From Lachnospiraceae bacterium (GTDB lineage Bacteria; Bacillota; Clostridia; Lachnospirales; Lachnospiraceae): 33,890 nt of DNA. The stretch lies in assembly GCA_021205305.1 (NCBI GenBank), contig JAJPXU010000033.1, forward strand, positions 1 through 33,890, read 5' to 3'. This document shows positions 16,598 through 23,811 of this stretch, piece by piece; the stretch's first letter is position 1, and each line of letters begins with the position of its first letter. The notes below the pieces were generated by a model. It was not told the DNA's origin. It searched no databases and saw only the letters and a program-made list of their open reading frames with translations. A program made the position numbers and the translations under genes.

Positions 16598-17653
16598 ATG
16601 CATCGAAAAGCTTTTTACATATTCTTTCTCCTTTTTCTTGCTCTCCTGCCGGTCGGCTGTTCGGAATCAGAAGTCCAGACACAGACAGAAGAGACACAGG
16701 AAGAAGCACGCATCCAGATTGGCCTGAGCTTCGATTCTTTTGTGATTGAGCGATGGCTGCGCGACCGCGATATGTTTGTCTCTACCGCACAGAGTCTCGG
16801 GGCAGAGGTCAATGTTCAGGTGGCCGGAGGCAGCGTGGAGGAGCAGATTTCACAAATTGAATACTTTATAAAAAAAGAAATGGACGTGATCGTGATCATC
16901 GCAGTGGATGGCGATGCCCTGCGCGATGTGGTCAATGAAGCGCTTGAAGCCGGCATCCATGTCATCTGCTATGACCGGCTGATCTCTGATGTGGAAGCCG
17001 ACCTGTTTATCTCCTTTGATAACCGTCAGGTTGGCGTCCTGATGGCGGAAGCTTTGATTGCCGCCTGTCCGGATGGAGGAAATATCTTTGCCATCTATGG
17101 ATCCCCGACCGATCTCAATGTCGATGACGTGATCGATGGGTTCACGAGCACGCTGGAAGGAAGTGCGCTTACGGTCGTTTATTCCGCCTACTGTGACAAC
17201 TGGCTGGCTGAACTGGCATTTGACTATGTGAACGAAGGACTGGCGGTCACTTCCGATATTGTCGGAGTCATGTGCGGCAACGATGACCTGGCCAGTCAGG
17301 CCATCAAGGCGCTCTCAGAGAGCCAGCTTGCCGGCCATGTGGCAGTCGTTGGTCAGGACGCGGAGCTCTCTGCCTGCCAGCGCATCGTAGAAGGGACGCA
17401 GGAAATGACGGTCTACAAGGCAGTGGAAGAAGAAGCCATGGCCGCTGCCACTCTGGCTGTTGCTCTCGCGAAAGGGGAAGACATTATGGAAAGCTCCTGC
17501 GCTTATCCGGTAGATGAAACCATTGTATCCGGCGAATACGAGATCCCCTACTACAAGCTGGATCCCGTCGCAGTAACGTCTGATAACATTGATGAGGTCA
17601 TCATCGCCAGCGGTTTTCACTCAAATGATGACGTATATCTGAACGTACAATAA
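16598..17653 (+). CDS. Second sugar-binding protein, lipoprotein (XylF/ChvE type)
   Basis: This is a 351-residue exported binding protein. The N-terminus is a lipoprotein-type signal ending LLPVGC (Cys21), then an acidic Gln/Glu/Thr-rich linker. The fold landmarks parallel the protein at 10901-12013: EEQISQIEYFIKKEMDVIVI, AVDGDALRDVV, HVICYDRLI, LFISFDNRQVG and GQDAELSACQRIVEGTQEMTVYK. It is therefore a paralogue, but with a lipid anchor and no transporter genes beside it. It could deliver sugar to the divergent permease, act as a decoy or modulator for the sensor, or recognise a different sugar. AGGAAAGG precedes the ATG. Confidence 0.9.
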   Translation: MHRKAFYIFFLLFLALLPVGCSESEVQTQTEETQEEARIQIGLSFDSFVIERWLRDRDMFVSTAQSLGAEVNVQVAGGSVEEQISQIEYFIKKEMDVIVIIAVDGDALRDVVNEALEAGIHVICYDRLISDVEADLFISFDNRQVGVLMAEALIAACPDGGNIFAIYGSPTDLNVDDVIDGFTSTLEGSALTVVYSAYCDNWLAELAFDYVNEGLAVTSDIVGVMCGNDDLASQAIKALSESQLAGHVAVVGQDAELSACQRIVEGTQEMTVYKAVEEEAMAAATLAVALAKGEDIMESSCAYPVDETIVSGEYEIPYYKLDPVAVTSDNIDEVIIASGFHSNDDVYLNVQ

Positions 17654-17675
17654 AGAAAGGAACGATCCACGTACC

Positions 17676-18584
17676 ATGACACTTCAGCAGATTCTCTACG
17701 CTGTCACAATAGCAGAGATGAAATCCATGAACAAGGCTGCAGCTGCCCTCTATGTCTCGCAGCCGGCGCTTTCCGCAGCCATCCGGGATCTGGAGGAGGA
17801 GCTGCACACCGAATTATTTATCCGCTCAAACCGGGGCATCCTGATCACACCGGAGGGCGCGGAATTTTTGCGGTACGCGCGCCAGATGACGGAAATCCAG
17901 CGCATGATTGAGGAACGCTACACCGGCAAAGCCACAAAGAAAAAATTCAGCGTGTCGACCCAGCACTACTCCTTCGCGGTAGAAGCGTTTATTGAACTGG
18001 CAAAAAAATTCGGTATGGATGAATATGAATTTGCGGTACACGAGACAAAAACCGCCGAAGTCATTGCAAATGTACGGAACTATCGCAGTGAAATCGGCGT
18101 ACTCTACCTGAACGAATTTAATGAAAAAGCATTGCGAAAAATATTTCTTGAAAATGAGGTAGAATACACCTTTCTGTTTCAGTGCGGTATTTCCGTCTAC
18201 CTGAGTAAAAGCCATCCGCTGGCAAACCAGCAGCGGATCGCCTTTGAGGAATTAAAACCCTACCCCTGTCTTTCTTTTGAGCAGGGAGAAAACCATTCTT
18301 TTTATTATGCCGAAGAGGTTCTGAGCACCTGTGAGTATAACCGAATCATCAAGGCGGACGACCGCGCCACCATGCTGAATCTCATGGTCGGTCTAAATGG
18401 CTACACCCTCTGCTCCGGCATTATCTGCGAAAAATTAAACGGCGACCAGTATACCGCCATCCCCCTGGATACCGAAAGCCGGATGGACATCGGCTATATC
18501 AAAAGAAAGGGAATGCCGCTTGGCCTCCTCGGTGAGCAATACCTGGAGCTGCTGAAAAAATATGATGCGGCATCCCTTCCGTGA
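17676..18584 (+). CDS. LysR-family transcriptional regulator
   Basis: This 302-residue regulator has an N-terminal winged helix-turn-helix (MNKAAAALYVSQPALSAAIRDLEEELHTELFIR, about 17-50) and a two-lobe effector-binding domain with LSKSHPLA and the closing YIKRKG typical of LysR proteins. It begins 22 bases after the second binding protein. The ribosome binding site (AAAGGAA) is 14-15 bases away, longer than usual. Its stop is only 9 bases from the end of the convergent lipoprotein gene at 18594, with no terminator visible between. LysR regulators usually act on adjacent genes, so it may add a second control layer on the sugar locus or respond to a metabolite. Target and ligand unknown. Confidence 0.92.
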   Translation: MTLQQILYAVTIAEMKSMNKAAAALYVSQPALSAAIRDLEEELHTELFIRSNRGILITPEGAEFLRYARQMTEIQRMIEERYTGKATKKKFSVSTQHYSFAVEAFIELAKKFGMDEYEFAVHETKTAEVIANVRNYRSEIGVLYLNEFNEKALRKIFLENEVEYTFLFQCGISVYLSKSHPLANQQRIAFEELKPYPCLSFEQGENHSFYYAEEVLSTCEYNRIIKADDRATMLNLMVGLNGYTLCSGIICEKLNGDQYTAIPLDTESRMDIGYIKRKGMPLGLLGEQYLELLKKYDAASLP

Positions 18585-18593
18585 TTCAAAACT

Positions 18594-19187
18594 TTACACC
18601 GCTTCCATGGCGGCGTTCGCCAGGTGGCAGTATGTATAGCCATCCGTGTCTACATAGGTCTCGAACGTACCCTGCACGAGAATCTCCGTATTGTCCTGCG
18701 GATACTCATCCGGATAGGAATGACTGCCGTCGCCCCACACAAATTCCAGTCCCTGCGCACAGCAGGCAGTTGCGTCCGAGATCAGGCAGTAATAATAATA
18801 CTGATCCGTTGCTTCATAATAGCTGGCATAATAGGTACCTGACATACGGAATGTTTTTCCGACATAATCGTCTGGATTATAGACCATCTGATAAACGATC
18901 GCGTACACCATGTCGCTGCTCATCTCCGTCAGGTCATAGTCTACATCGCCCGTCACCTTCGTATCAGATGTCGCCGTAGCCGTCGCAGTATCTTCACCAG
19001 ACGAATCTGACGATGCATCCGCAGAATCTTCCGCATCTTCGTTCGCGATCTGCGCACTGACTACCTCATCAACGGTCGCACTGGCGCTGGTCGTATTCGA
19101 GCGGTTCGCACTGCCGCCACTGCCGCAGCCAGTCATAAACAGGCAAGCCGCCAGAAATAGTGCCGATATCTTTTGAATATTCCTCAT
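18594..19187 (-). CDS. OB-like lipoprotein linked to the zinc transporter
   Basis: This 197-residue lipoprotein has a signal peptide ending FMTGC (Cys21) and a Ser/Ala/Asp/Thr-rich linker of about 70 residues. A C-terminal beta-rich domain follows (from about 95: DDYVGKTFRMSGTYYASYYEATDQYYYYCLI, then a Cys-Cys pair in DATACCAQGLEF, then NTEILVQGTFETY). The alternation of strand-like segments resembles a small OB-fold. The role is unknown. Placement as last gene of the znu operon (90-base gap to znuB) suggests extracellular metal handling or sensing; the Cys-Cys pair is a candidate ligand or disulfide. ATG 19187 follows a perfect AGGAGGT. Confidence 0.75.
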   Translation of the reverse strand: MRNIQKISALFLAACLFMTGCGSGGSANRSNTTSASATVDEVVSAQIANEDAEDSADASSDSSGEDTATATATSDTKVTGDVDYDLTEMSSDMVYAIVYQMVYNPDDYVGKTFRMSGTYYASYYEATDQYYYYCLISDATACCAQGLEFVWGDGSHSYPDEYPQDNTEILVQGTFETYVDTDGYTYCHLANAAMEAV

Positions 19188-19277
19188 AAAATTCTACCTC
19201 CTGAATCATTACAAATCTCAGCTATTTCAGAACTGCCGGACACTGGTCCACGCTTCGGTTCTGAACAGCTGCAAAAC

Positions 19278-20120
19278 TCATTTTTTCACAAACCCAACCA
19301 GGCAGGAAAGACAAAACACAACAATATCCGCCGCAACAATGGTCGAACCAACCGGCGTCCCTGCCAGGATGGAAATGAGAATCCCGACGGAAGCGCAGAT
19401 CACCGAGAGAACCACGGAACAGATGGTGACCGAGAGAAAGCTTTTAAACATCCTCATAGCAGAGAGCGCCGGAAAAATAATCAGCGCAGAAATCAGCAGT
19501 GAGCCGACCAGATTCATCGCCAACACAATGATGACTGCGATGATCACAGCCAGCACCAGGTTATAAAGACCAGCATTGGTGCCGGTCGCTCTGGCGAAGC
19601 CATCGTCAAAGGTGATTGCAAATATTTTGTTATAAAACAAAACAAACAAAATCACTACCAGAATGGACAGAATCACACACGCCCACACCTCCTGAACCGT
19701 CAGGGTCAGAATCGAAGTTGAGCCAAACAGGGTCGTACACACGTCGCCAGACAGGTTCGAGCTTGTAGAGAACAAGTTCAGCAGCAGATAGCCGATGGCC
19801 AGCGCGCCTACGGAGATCATCGCCACAGCCGCGTCGCCGTTGATTTTGGTTTTCTGCCCGCCGCACAGAAGCAGAATGGCACACAGGATAGTAACGGGCA
19901 AGACAAAGAACATATCATTTGTAATATTCAGCACACCCGCAATCGCCATCGCGCCAAACGCCACATGCGACAGGCCGTCTCCGATAAAGGAAAAGCGCTT
20001 CAGGACGAGCGTCACTCCAAGCAGCGACGAACACAGCGCAATCAAAACCCCCACAATCATCGCATACTGCACAAAGGAGTATTGAAAATACATCGCAATT
20101 TTTTCCGCAAAGGCTATCAT
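19278..20120 (-). CDS. znuB: Zinc/manganese-type ABC transporter permease
   Basis: This 280-residue membrane protein of the ABC-3 (ZnuB/TroC/MntB) family has about eight hydrophobic helices. Recognisable stretches are SLLGVTLVLKRFSFIGDGLSHVAFGAMAI near 31-59 and the late NLVGSLLISALIIFPALSAMRMF, the cytoplasmic coupling region of the family. It forms the metal channel with the ATPase upstream, whose stop overlaps this start by 4 bases (ATGA), showing translational coupling. GGGAGGTGAGAGAAA precedes the ATG. Zinc over manganese is inferred from the binding protein and is not certain. Confidence 0.93.
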   Translation of the reverse strand: MIAFAEKIAMYFQYSFVQYAMIVGVLIALCSSLLGVTLVLKRFSFIGDGLSHVAFGAMAIAGVLNITNDMFFVLPVTILCAILLLCGGQKTKINGDAAVAMISVGALAIGYLLLNLFSTSSNLSGDVCTTLFGSTSILTLTVQEVWACVILSILVVILFVLFYNKIFAITFDDGFARATGTNAGLYNLVLAVIIAVIIVLAMNLVGSLLISALIIFPALSAMRMFKSFLSVTICSVVLSVICASVGILISILAGTPVGSTIVAADIVVFCLSCLVGFVKK

Positions 20121-20830
20121 TTTCTCTCACCTCCCTCCAGCAGAGAATACATCCTGCCAATGTCGCTCTTTAAGTATTCCTTTTTTGTGCCGAAAAACCA
20201 GCTGTGTCCGACATGCAGAATATGGCTGGCAAATGTGACCGCCGCCTGCATATCATGTGAAATCATTATGATTGTCATCTTTTCCTTCCGGTTCAGTTCT
20301 TTGATCAGATTGTACATCTGAGCCGTCACCTTCGGATCAAGACCGGATACCGGTTCATCCAGAAGCAGAACCCGGTCTGCCGCACAAAGTGCCCGCGCGA
20401 GCAATACCCGCTGCTGCTGTCCGCCGGAAAGTTCCCGGTAACAACGGTTTGCAAGCGGTACAATGTCCATCTTTTCCATCGCCTGCTGCGCGGTCTGTTT
20501 TTCTTTTTTTCCATAAAAAGGCCGTATCCCGCAGCTTCCCTGGCAGCCGGAAATCACAATCTCCCGGACAGATGCCGGAAAGTCACGCTGTACCAGCGTC
20601 TGCTGCGGAAGATAGCCAATCTGATTCTGCGCCAGGCCATCCCCGAATGTAATTTTTCCTCCAAGCGGCTGCTGCAGTCCGAGCAGCGTCCGCATCAGCG
20701 TAGATTTGCCGGAGCCATTCTCACCGACAATGCAAAAATAATTGCCTTCCCGGATGGAAAAATTCAGGTTTTCAACAATCGCTCTCCCCTCATATCCGAG
20801 CGTCAGATCCTGACAGGTTATAAGTGCCAC
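20117..20830 (-). CDS. znuC: Zinc/manganese-type ABC transporter ATPase
   Basis: This is a 237-residue ATPase of the metal ABC family. Walker A GENGSGKST is at 36-44, followed by the Q-loop IGYLPQQ, the signature LSGGQQQR, Walker B VLLLDEPV and the switch His in MISHDM. The start is a GTG at 20830, placed 8 bases after GGAGG. The frame stays open about 220 bases further upstream, but that stretch runs through the end of the binding-protein gene and reads as Arg/Ser-rich nonsense. It begins 40 bases after znuA and overlaps znuB by 4 bases. Confidence 0.94.
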   Translation of the reverse strand: MALITCQDLTLGYEGRAIVENLNFSIREGNYFCIVGENGSGKSTLMRTLLGLQQPLGGKITFGDGLAQNQIGYLPQQTLVQRDFPASVREIVISGCQGSCGIRPFYGKKEKQTAQQAMEKMDIVPLANRCYRELSGGQQQRVLLARALCAADRVLLLDEPVSGLDPKVTAQMYNLIKELNRKEKMTIIMISHDMQAAVTFASHILHVGHSWFFGTKKEYLKSDIGRMYSLLEGGERK

Positions 20831-20870
20831 TGTTTTATCCTCCTCACTGAAAATGCGTGTTTCCGTAATC

Positions 20871-21845
20871 TTACTGAAGTGCCTGCGTGAGCACCTCAAG
20901 ATTTTCTTCCATGATGGAAAGATAGGTTGCGCCCTCTTCCACATCCTGTAAGGTAATCGACTGCATCGAGTTAAGCACCAGAACCTCCTGTTCCTGCGTA
21001 GAAGTACAGGAAATGATCGTCTGCGCAATCTTGCCATCCGAGCTTTCAATCGTCATCACATGATTCAGACCCAGTTCATCGACTTTTCCGGCAAGAAAGG
21101 TAATCGTCTCAAAGCTGGCCTCAGACTCCGCGGAGCAGCCCGAGAACGCCGCATAATAATCCAGACCATAATCCTCTGTCAGATAGCGGAACGGAAAACG
21201 GTCGCCAAACAACAGGGTCGTCACAGAAGCTTCGTCCACTGCGGCCTGATACGCCTCATCCAATGCCGCCAGTTCGGAAAGATACTCCGCCGCGTTTTCC
21301 GCATAAAGATCCGCATTGTCCGGATCAATCCCTTCCAGAGCTTCGGCGATCGCCTCGCAGAATACCTGCGCATTTTTCAGAGAGAGCCATACATGTTCGT
21401 CGTACTCCGTTTCTCCTTCTTCCTCTTCATCGTTTTCCTCTTCTCCTGTCTCCATGCCCTCGACCGTCTCCTCTTCCACGGCCGAATCCCCCAGAATTTC
21501 CAGCAGATCCAGTACGACCATATCATCATTGACCGCTTCCTTCAGCACATCCTCTACCCATTCATCCGATTCACCGCCGACATAGATGAACAGATCACAA
21601 TCAGACACAGCCAGAATGTCATCAACCGTCGGCTGATAGTTGTGCAGATCTACACCACTGTCAAGAAGCAGGGTAAGCTCGGCGTTTTCCGCCTGATCAC
21701 CAAGAATCTGCTGCACCCAGTCATATTCCGGAAAAATCGTCGCCACGATCTGAATCGGCTCCCCGGCTTCATCCGCAAAAGCAATCGTTCCCATGCAGAC
21801 GGATAGTAATGCCGCCAATAATAAATTCCATATGTACTTTTTCAT
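20871..21845 (-). CDS. znuA: Zinc/manganese-type ABC transporter substrate-binding protein
   Basis: This 324-residue exported metal-binding protein belongs to cluster 9 (ZnuA/AdcA/MntC). The signal peptide ends IAFA before DEAGE; no lipobox is present. Expected ligands seen are His68 (GVDLHNYQP), His151 (DEHVWLS) and an acidic residue at Glu267. At the third-His position there is LFGDRFPFRY, so Asp215 rather than His may bind. The flexible loop before His151 (about 123-150) is rich in Glu and Asp instead of the His-rich loop of zinc-specific ZnuA. This makes the Zn/Mn preference uncertain. GGAGG lies 7 bases before the ATG. It is followed by znuC, znuB and a lipoprotein. Confidence 0.92.
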   Translation of the reverse strand: MKKYIWNLLLAALLSVCMGTIAFADEAGEPIQIVATIFPEYDWVQQILGDQAENAELTLLLDSGVDLHNYQPTVDDILAVSDCDLFIYVGGESDEWVEDVLKEAVNDDMVVLDLLEILGDSAVEEETVEGMETGEEENDEEEEGETEYDEHVWLSLKNAQVFCEAIAEALEGIDPDNADLYAENAAEYLSELAALDEAYQAAVDEASVTTLLFGDRFPFRYLTEDYGLDYYAAFSGCSAESEASFETITFLAGKVDELGLNHVMTIESSDGKIAQTIISCTSTQEQEVLVLNSMQSITLQDVEEGATYLSIMEENLEVLTQALQ

Positions 21846-21892
21846 TTCAAAACCTCCATTATAAATAGAAAGCCGCCGGACGCAAAACCGCC

Positions 21893-21959
21893 ATTACAGG
21901 TCACACCATAGCCAAATCTATTCTTTTCAACCACTACAGATGAACCTGTCACGGCATCC
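21893..21959 (+). repeat. Intergenic repeat, full-length copy A
   Basis: About 67 bases align over their whole length with 27370-27437, sharing the ends TTACAGGTCAC and GCATCC and an internal TTCAACCACTA. It lies between znuA and the small membrane-protein gene. The ends are imperfect inverted repeats of each other (TTACAGGTCA and TGAACCTGTCA). The rest of the 260-base gap (21846-22105) shows no gene and no promoter I trust. Confidence 0.75.
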
Positions 21960-22105
21960 TTTGCGGCATACCGGCAGGAAAACAAGCATCAAAAAAAGCA
22001 TAAGCAAACGAAAACACGCAAATAAAACATACAAAAACAACCTGAAACACTGTATCGTGTATCAAGGATTGCGAACGATTCTGCATATGCCCATGGAGAT
22101 TTTAT

Positions 22106-22417
22106 TCAATTATTCATTCTGGTTTTTTGACTGATAAGCGAAGTGTCTGCCACCCAGAGAGCCGCAGTCATAAGAATCATGATAGAAAATACAGCAGTCA
22201 AAAGGATTCCTGCTCCAAATGTGGCGCACGAACGAATCTGCCGCACTGTGTTCTCCGCCTGTGTGACCGTCGCACAAATCGGACAATCTCTGCCCGTACA
22301 GATGTGATTCCTGCAGCCAGAAATACAGGAGAAGGAAAAAAGGACTGCCACAAAACAAACAACCGCAATCAGAAAAGCAGCGATCCTTGTTGTCTCGTTT
22401 GCACGCTTCGTCAGCAT
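22106..22417 (-). CDS. Small two-helix membrane protein with a Cys-rich extracellular loop
   Basis: This is a 103-residue protein. Two hydrophobic helices (about 12-33 and 67-88) flank a loop with HxCxGxDCPIC at 38-48, plus Cys31, Cys35 and Cys64. I know similar small Clostridia proteins with a CTGxDCPIC motif, but no assigned function. Its placement as first gene before znuA, under the strong promoter at 22450-22478, suggests a role in zinc acquisition or sensing, with the Cys/His loop as a possible metal site. A perfect GGAGG lies 8 bases before the ATG. The 260-base gap to znuA leaves room for a separate znu promoter, so co-transcription is likely but not certain. Confidence 0.8.
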   Translation of the reverse strand: MLTKRANETTRIAAFLIAVVCFVAVLFSFSCISGCRNHICTGRDCPICATVTQAENTVRQIRSCATFGAGILLTAVFSIMILMTAALWVADTSLISQKTRMNN

Positions 22418-22449
22418 CGTATTTTCCTCCTTCCATCAGACTTGCGTTT

Positions 22450-22478
22450 ACTCTAGCACACACTTTTTGCGATGTCAA
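22450..22478 (-). promoter_or_regulatory. Promoter of the zinc-uptake operon
   Basis: On the minus strand TTGACA (22478-22473), a 17-bp spacer and TAGAGT (22455-22450) precede the small membrane-protein ATG by 32 bases. No clear Zur-type palindrome was found around it. Confidence 0.75.
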
Positions 22479-22583
22479 GCCAGCCAGAGGGCAGATTCCT
22501 GTGAAAGAATTGTGAAGTGTTACAGTTCAAGACAACCTGCATTCTGTTGCCGACTGTCAATATTTGTTGTTTTATAACCGTTT

Positions 22584-23708
22584 TTACAGCTCCAGCCGCT
22601 TTCTTTTCCTGGCATGCGGCAGCAATTCTCTTCGAAAATCCATCAGGCGGCCGATGGCCTGCGCATCCTTCCTGCGGGAAGCGTAATCCGACAGCTGCGC
22701 AGACAGAGCGGATTTCTCCTCGTCCGGCAGCGAAGCAGCCGCCTCTTCCAAAAACCACCGAAGCCCTTCTGTATCCTTCGAATTCAGGATATAAGTTCCA
22801 ACCAGAAACGCATTTTCCCGGATATACTCCTCATATACCCTCCGTGCCCGCTGCTCCAGCCGGTATGGCGCACGCAGCCGCCCCAGAACAAGTTGAATCA
22901 GCAAATCGGTATCTTCCTGCGCCTGCGCATACGGAAACAAAACATCATACTGCGCAAAATCAAATTTTTTCCCCTGAAAACAGTTGCGGTAAAGAATCCC
23001 TGTACCATGCACATGCGTCTCCAGAATCCGGGCCGGCGTATTTTCTACGCCCTCCTCATAAAATTCAGGGAATACCAGGCGTGCATAAACCTTCTTATCC
23101 CGCAACATTTTATGCTCAGCTTCAGCGCTTTCCGGCTTCTTTGCACGAACTCCGGTGTCTGGATTTTCTGAATCTGCCGCGCAAAGCTCAATATCCATGC
23201 GCTCCGGCAGTTCATCCAGCACCTGTTTCAGACTGGAAGTCCCGTCCGGCTGCACATATACGCTTAACTCCTTTACCCGGTGGCAGCCGCTAAAGGCGCC
23301 GCTTCCCCAGTCATATAACTCTCCCGGGAACTCCAGTCTTTGCAGATGCGCGCAGTCGTAGAAGCAGTACCGTCCTACCCGGCGAAGGGTCTGGGGGAGA
23401 GCCGCACGCTCCAGGCGCTCGCCGCTCAAAACAGGGAGACTGGTCAGTTCCTCGTTTTCCCATGACGCCTGCTCCACTGTCCGCATTCCTTCCGACGAAG
23501 CGATTCCTGCATCACCTCTGCGAACTGCGTCCATCCATTCCCTTTCCTCCATATGTGCGGAAAATGCGTACGGCGCCAGTTCCCGCACCGGCAGCCCATC
23601 CAGCTTCCCGGGAATCTGTACGCTGCCGTCGCGTGAAAAACAGCGCAGGATTACCGCGCTGTCTCCCTTTTTTTCATATGCGTATAGCTGTGAAGCCATG
23701 AAATCCAT
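22584..23708 (-). CDS. BspA-type leucine-rich-repeat protein
   Basis: This 374-residue protein has no signal peptide or membrane helix. The N-terminal ~150 residues hold degenerate LRR_5/BspA-like units: GSVQIPGKLDGLPVRELAPYAFS, then LPQTLRRVGRYCFYDCAHLQRLEFPGELYDWGSGAFSGCHRVKELSV. The C-terminal part is helical, charged and ends in a basic run (HARKRKRLEL). Such proteins are frequent in gut Clostridia, often with no known partner; a cytosolic scaffold role is a guess. ATG 23708 (GGGA upstream) or ATG 23699 may be used. It follows lysC on the same strand with a 103-base gap containing a repeat copy. Confidence 0.8.
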   Translation of the reverse strand: MDFMASQLYAYEKKGDSAVILRCFSRDGSVQIPGKLDGLPVRELAPYAFSAHMEEREWMDAVRRGDAGIASSEGMRTVEQASWENEELTSLPVLSGERLERAALPQTLRRVGRYCFYDCAHLQRLEFPGELYDWGSGAFSGCHRVKELSVYVQPDGTSSLKQVLDELPERMDIELCAADSENPDTGVRAKKPESAEAEHKMLRDKKVYARLVFPEFYEEGVENTPARILETHVHGTGILYRNCFQGKKFDFAQYDVLFPYAQAQEDTDLLIQLVLGRLRAPYRLEQRARRVYEEYIRENAFLVGTYILNSKDTEGLRWFLEEAAASLPDEEKSALSAQLSDYASRRKDAQAIGRLMDFRRELLPHARKRKRLEL

Positions 23709-23746
23709 TCTGAAATCCCTTATCTTATTCCGGTAAAACCATTCCT

Positions 23747-23804
23747 GGTTTCACCCTGACAAATTTACGTTATCTTAACCACCGCACATGTGATCTGTAA
23801 CAGC
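23747..23804 (+). repeat. Intergenic repeat, diverged copy C
   Basis: ACAAATTTACGTTAT, AACCACC, then CATGTGATCTGTAACAGC follow in the same order and spacing as in 27370-27437. The left end is degraded. It lies between lysC and the leucine-rich-repeat gene. Confidence 0.6.
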
Positions 23805-23811
23805 TCTTCAT

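Noticed and set aside
20831-21049. N-terminal extension of the ZnuC frame
   Set aside because: It overlaps the 3' end of znuA and is Arg/Ser-rich; GTG 20830 has a good GGAGG.
21060-21806. Plus-strand open frame of 248 codons opposite znuA
   Set aside because: Composition (many Arg, Phe and Ile) fits the complement of the acidic ZnuA coding sequence; no supporting signal.
22517-23293. Plus-strand open frames of 258 and 185 codons opposite the leucine-rich-repeat gene
   Set aside because: Pro/His/Ser-rich, two overlapping frames at once, no start signal; the minus-strand protein has real repeats.
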